In this document: positions 60,903 through 64,000 of the stretch, piece by piece | Layout: each line of letters begins with the position of its first letter | How positions within the stretch are numbered: the first letter of the stretch is position 1 | NCBI GenBank assembly: GCA_020253445.1 | Contig: JADCBP010000006.1 | Coordinates: 1-64,000, forward strand | DNA: 64,000 bases | Direction: 5' to 3' | From: Methylobacterium sp. | GTDB lineage: Bacteria > Pseudomonadota > Alphaproteobacteria > Rhizobiales > Beijerinckiaceae | Notes under the pieces: generated by a model | Told to the model about the DNA's origin: nothing | The model's input: only the letters and a program-made list of their open reading frames with translations | Databases searched by the model: none | Position numbers and translations under genes: made by a program

Positions 60903-62444
60903 TCAATCGTTGATGAAGCCGACCGGACCCAGCCCGCCCTTGCGGCGCAGATCGGCGGCGGCCGTGCCAAAGGTCTGGTTCAGGCGGCCCATGAAGATGG
61001 TCGAGGGATCCGTGGCATCCGCGAAGCCGTCATTCGGACGGGCGATCTGGCCCGGAGCGGAAGGTTTCGCGATGAAGGGTTGAACCAGCACGAGCAATTC
61101 GGTTTCGTAGCGCTGGTAATCGCGCGAACGGAACAGCGTGCCAAGGATCGGGATGTTCATGGCGCCCGGCAGGCCGTTGATCTGCTGGCGCGTCTGCTGC
61201 TGGATGATGCCCGCAGTGGCCAGAACACCACCGGATGGCAATTCCACGGTCGTTTCGGCCTTGCGGCTGCGGAAGCCCGGCATGCGCGTTGTGGTGAGCT
61301 GCACCGAGTTATCGGCATCGATCTCGGTGACCTCGGTCGCAAGGCGGATGCTAATCCGGCCCTCGGAGAGCACGACCGGCGTGAAGTTCAGTGTGACGCC
61401 AACGGGCTTGTAGGAGAAGGTGGCCGAACAGATCCGCCGGCCGGTGGAGAAATCGCAGCTTTCGGACTGGGGCACGGCGATCTCGCCGCCTGCAAGGAAC
61501 TTGGCGCTTTCGCCCGAGATGGCGGTCAGCGTCGGCTCGGCCAAGGTGCGCAGCACGCCCTGCCGCTCCATCGCACGCAGCGTGCCAAGCTTGTTGCCCG
61601 ATTGCAGCGTGGCCTGGGTGTCAGAGAGCAGTTCTCGGTTCACGGAGAACGGCATGTCGGTGCTGAGGCCGAAGACGGTGGAGGCCACCCGCCATTGGCC
61701 ATCGAAATTGATGCCGAGCTGCTTGAGCACCGAACGCTGGATTTCAGCGATCGTCACCTTCAGCATCACCTGGTCCTTGCCGCGCACCTGCAGGGCATTG
61801 ACCACCTTGCCCGAGGTCGATGGGCCAAGGCCGAGGAAACCGCCAGAGGACTGCCCCACCAGATTGTTGGCGATATCGATCGCCGACTGCGCCTCGAGTG
61901 CCGAATCGACCGTGCCGGACAGCACGAAGCTGTCGCCGACGCTCGACACCTTGATATCGGCATTCGGATGCGCCTTCTTGAGAACCTCGCGCAGCACATT
62001 GAGTTCGCGGGCGAGTTCCTTGGCGACACCGATATCGAGCGCGGCGATCTGCGCGCCTGTCTTGTCCATCACGAAGACACTCGTGGTGCCGGCACCCGTG
62101 CCGATGATGAAGATCTTGCGGCTGGTGCGCACCACCGCATTCGCGACCTTCGGTTCGGCCACGAACACCTCCCCGGCATCGCGGGGCAAGTCGATGATGA
62201 TCGACTTGCCGACCGAGAGATCGATGCGGCGGGCCATGACCTGGTCATTGGCGTTGGGCTGCAGGCGTGGGGTCGGGATCGTCTCGAAAGGCACGCCGCC
62301 GAAGGATTTCGGCGCATCGCGCCCGAAGGCCGGCGCGGCAAGGATGGCGGCGAGCATCACGCCCGGAACCATGCGGTTCAGCATCGGCATCGCGATCTTC
62401 TTTTTTCCCGAACGAACACAAGAAATCTCGGAGGCGGGTGTCAT
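60903..62444 (-). CDS. cpaC: Pilus assembly secretin CpaC/RcpA
   Basis: Outer-membrane secretin of the Tad pilus, 513 residues. An N-terminal extension with an internal ATG 19 codons in may be the true start; the signal segment is MVPGVMLAAILAAPAFG. The pilus/secretin N-domain (about 70-160) has LSVGKSIIIDLPRDAGEVF and a BON-like part VSSVGDSFVLSGTVDS. The secretin core has TLAEPTLTAISGESAKFLAG, GGEIAVP and VELPSGGVLATAGIIQQ, then LPILGTLF-like IPILGTLFRSRDYQR. The start overlaps the cpaB stop by four bases. Confidence 0.93.
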   Translation of the reverse strand: MTPASEISCVRSGKKKIAMPMLNRMVPGVMLAAILAAPAFGRDAPKSFGGVPFETIPTPRLQPNANDQVMARRIDLSVGKSIIIDLPRDAGEVFVAEPKVANAVVRTSRKIFIIGTGAGTTSVFVMDKTGAQIAALDIGVAKELARELNVLREVLKKAHPNADIKVSSVGDSFVLSGTVDSALEAQSAIDIANNLVGQSSGGFLGLGPSTSGKVVNALQVRGKDQVMLKVTIAEIQRSVLKQLGINFDGQWRVASTVFGLSTDMPFSVNRELLSDTQATLQSGNKLGTLRAMERQGVLRTLAEPTLTAISGESAKFLAGGEIAVPQSESCDFSTGRRICSATFSYKPVGVTLNFTPVVLSEGRISIRLATEVTEIDADNSVQLTTTRMPGFRSRKAETTVELPSGGVLATAGIIQQQTRQQINGLPGAMNIPILGTLFRSRDYQRYETELLVLVQPFIAKPSAPGQIARPNDGFADATDPSTIFMGRLNQTFGTAAADLRRKGGLGPVGFIND

Positions 62445-63235
62445 CGGCTGACCTCCTGCGCAATGCCGAAGCGGACCACCGTCAGGGCGTTGCTGCCAGT
62501 GCGGGATCGCTTCTCCTCGGGCTTGTTGATGTCCACCATGCTGCGAAGGCTCAGCGCCAGCGTGCCTGTGCGCTGGTTGAGCGCGATCATTTCCGCCTGC
62601 GAGGGGTCCAGTTCGAGCGTGGCGGTTTCGCCCACGACCACGCGCTCGCCGTTCTTTTCCTGGATGTTCTGGCCAATCGCCAGGACGCGGATATTCGTCA
62701 GCAGGGTGCTTGACTGATAAATGTCCGTGCCAGCCTTCGCGGAGGCATCGGTATCGCGCCGGGTCACGATCACGTCCACGTGGTCGTTCGGGAGAATGAA
62801 GCCGCCCGCGCTGGAAGCGCCGCGGCTGTCGATCGAGATGGCAATGGCGCGCATCCCCGAGGGCAGGATGGCCGAAAGGAAGCCCGATCCGTTCCCCTTG
62901 ATGATCTTCTCCTCGCGGATCGGCTCATTCGCGAAGAAAGGCTGGCGGGTGATCCCGCCCTTGAACTCCTCCATCGCGTTGGGGCGGGCGGATTTCTGGA
63001 TGAGGGCGCTGGATGCAAGATCACGCGGCCATTTCGCCCAGGCAAGTTCCGCCTCGCCAAGGGCCGTGCCCATCGGAATATCGCCCTTGGCGACCAGCAC
63101 TTCGGTCGTGTTGGGCGGGAGGACTGGTGCCGGTGCCTGCACGACGACGGTTTCGGGGCCGCGGCCCGACAACATAAGAGCCAGGAGACCGGCCAAACCG
63201 GCCAGACCGACAATGATCAGGCGTGACGCTTTCAT
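62441..63235 (-). CDS. cpaB: Flp pilus assembly protein CpaB
   Basis: 264-residue periplasmic protein with an N-terminal membrane anchor (LIIVGLAGLAGLLALMLSG). The SAF domain is seen in TTEVLVAKGDIPMGTALGEA and ELAWAKWPRD, and the RcpC-type region in GGFILPNDHVDVIVTRRD and TLLTNIRVLAIGQNIQEKNG. The ATG at 63235 is preferred, with GTG 63247 as an alternative. It is separated by 122 AT-rich bases from cpaA, where a second promoter may lie. Confidence 0.92.
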   Translation of the reverse strand: MKASRLIIVGLAGLAGLLALMLSGRGPETVVVQAPAPVLPPNTTEVLVAKGDIPMGTALGEAELAWAKWPRDLASSALIQKSARPNAMEEFKGGITRQPFFANEPIREEKIIKGNGSGFLSAILPSGMRAIAISIDSRGASSAGGFILPNDHVDVIVTRRDTDASAKAGTDIYQSSTLLTNIRVLAIGQNIQEKNGERVVVGETATLELDPSQAEMIALNQRTGTLALSLRSMVDINKPEEKRSRTGSNALTVVRFGIAQEVSR

Positions 63236-63357
63236 CCGCTCACCCACTCAACCAGAGCGCGAGTGCTCCGTTCAAAGAGCATTTATGGGCATGCAAACCT
63301 CAAATTATGGTTAACTCCGACTTGTCATTTTTGCTTTATGAAAACTTGAAAATCGCT

Positions 63358-63870
63358 TCAAACACCCGCAATTCGGGTCCAGATCGCGGTGTTGGGATAG
63401 ACAAAAAGCCCCGCAGCGGCCAGTGCTATGCCATAGGGAATTCCGGTTTTCGCATGGTGCAAGCGGGTGATCCAGGTCACCTTCAGGGCAAATTCCGGCA
63501 ACAACAGGTTGCGCCACGAGAGAATCAGCAGCGTCAGCAGGCCGCCCAGCATCGAGGCCACCAGCGCATATTCCAGCAGCATTCCGAAGCCGCACCACAA
63601 GCCGGTCGCGGCTGCGAGTTTCGCGTCACCGCCGCCGATCCAGCCTGCGGCGAAAAGCCCGAAAGTAATCACCAGAACCAGCATGCCGGCCGCGAGATGC
63701 ATGCCGATGATCGACCATTCCATCCCGGTCAGCAGAGCCATGGCCAGGAAGCCGGCAAGGAGCAGCAGCGACACGCGGTTCGGGATGGTCATGGTCAGGA
63801 GGTCGCTCATCGCCGCGAAAGCCATGAGGGCCGGAAAAACAAGGAGCAGAAGCGTATCGAGCGTGCTCAT
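63358..63870 (-). CDS. cpaA: Prepilin peptidase CpaA/TadV
   Basis: 170-residue inner-membrane aspartic protease that processes Flp prepilins. About five or six helices. The two catalytic aspartates are in AAMSDLLTMTIPN (about residue 23) and the GxGD-type motif GWIGGGDAKLAAA (about residue 81). It is the first visible gene of the tad operon; the Flp pilin gene that often precedes cpaA is not within the window. The 130 bases between its start and the right edge contain no pilin-like frame. Confidence 0.92.
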   Translation of the reverse strand: MSTLDTLLLLVFPALMAFAAMSDLLTMTIPNRVSLLLLAGFLAMALLTGMEWSIIGMHLAAGMLVLVITFGLFAAGWIGGGDAKLAAATGLWCGFGMLLEYALVASMLGGLLTLLILSWRNLLLPEFALKVTWITRLHHAKTGIPYGIALAAAGLFVYPNTAIWTRIAGV

Positions 63871-63997
63871 GAACGATATCCTCGAAAGGCTCAGGATATG
63901 GCCTCGCCTTGGCGGTCAGGGCTCCTCTCGCCTATATACGGATGGGAGTCGCGAATCCGTTAATTCCGCCGCCGACGCGCTGCCCGTGGAGGGGCCC

Positions 63998-64000
63998 ATG
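63998..64000 (+). other. Possible start codon of a plus-strand gene cut by the window edge
   Basis: The window ends in ATG directly after GTGGAGGGGCCC, a good ribosome-binding site at normal spacing. A plus-strand gene divergent from cpaA may begin here. Nothing of its product can be seen. Confidence 0.3.

Noticed and set aside
60876-62717. A 613-codon open frame on the plus strand
   Set aside because: It is antisense to the secretin cpaC and the end of cpaB.

Overview
The window looks like chromosome of an alphaproteobacterium, most likely of the order Hyphomicrobiales (Rhizobiales). Reasons: GC-rich codon use, a GcrA cell-cycle regulator, the phoR / pstSCAB-phoU-phoB order, the argD-argF-hslO operon, an alphaproteobacterial-type long dCTP deaminase, and several copies of the 'AGCATTTTCAAGCGAAGTGG..CCGGTTCGCG' palindromic intergenic repeat that I know from that order. 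Genus cannot be decided from the sequence alone.

Layout. 1-6.4 kb: the end of a glutaryl-CoA dehydrogenase gene, a small membrane protein, the ribosomal protein L3 methyltransferase PrmB, and two divergent signalling histidine kinases without a DNA-binding output. 6.4-16.1 kb: a sulfur-oxidation (sox) locus, soxYZBCDEF on the minus strand, with a DUF3422 gene, a SoxS-like thioredoxin, a SoxR-like ArsR repressor and a UPF0104 membrane protein on the plus strand. soxXA and soxV are not in the window. 16.1-24.0 kb: the phosphate regulon (phoR, Pho box, pstS, pstC, pstA, pstB, phoU, phoB). 24.0-30.9 kb: housekeeping genes gcrA, argD, argF, hslO, apaG, dcd and a voltage-gated ion channel homologue. 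31.0-36.8 kb: a patchwork starting at a tRNA-Gly(CCC) gene, with wrecked IS256 and IS5 transposases, dispersed repeats, a sulfite-oxidase-family molybdoenzyme, an orphan tungstate-binding protein (tupA) and a P-type metal ATPase with an altered CPx motif. 36.8-42.8 kb: a peptide/nickel-type ABC transporter operon and maleylacetoacetate isomerase. 42.9-55.2 kb: three complete TRAP transporters with a GntR-type repressor, its probable operator and two enolase-superfamily acid-sugar dehydratases; this is a sugar-acid uptake and catabolism region. 55.2-55.4 kb: a truncated IS3 copy. 55.4-64 kb: a tad/cpa pilus operon (cpaA-B-C-D-E-F, tadB, tadC) on the minus strand, whose downstream end is cut by the IS3 fragment.

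Common themes. Sulfur compounds are handled twice: the periplasmic Sox enzymes, and a separate sulfite oxidase near tupA (both need a Mo/W cofactor). Uptake dominates the rest: one phosphate ABC, one peptide-type ABC, three TRAP systems and one orphan binding protein. Five of the six binding-protein genes are followed directly by a strong GC-rich hairpin without a T-run, a shared design that probably sets transcript ratios. No single clearly new multi-gene system stands out. The most notable points are the binding-protein hairpins, the repeat that supplies stop codons to two convergent genes, the TFDDWSG channel filter, the CPx-less metal ATPase, and the IS3-truncated tad locus.
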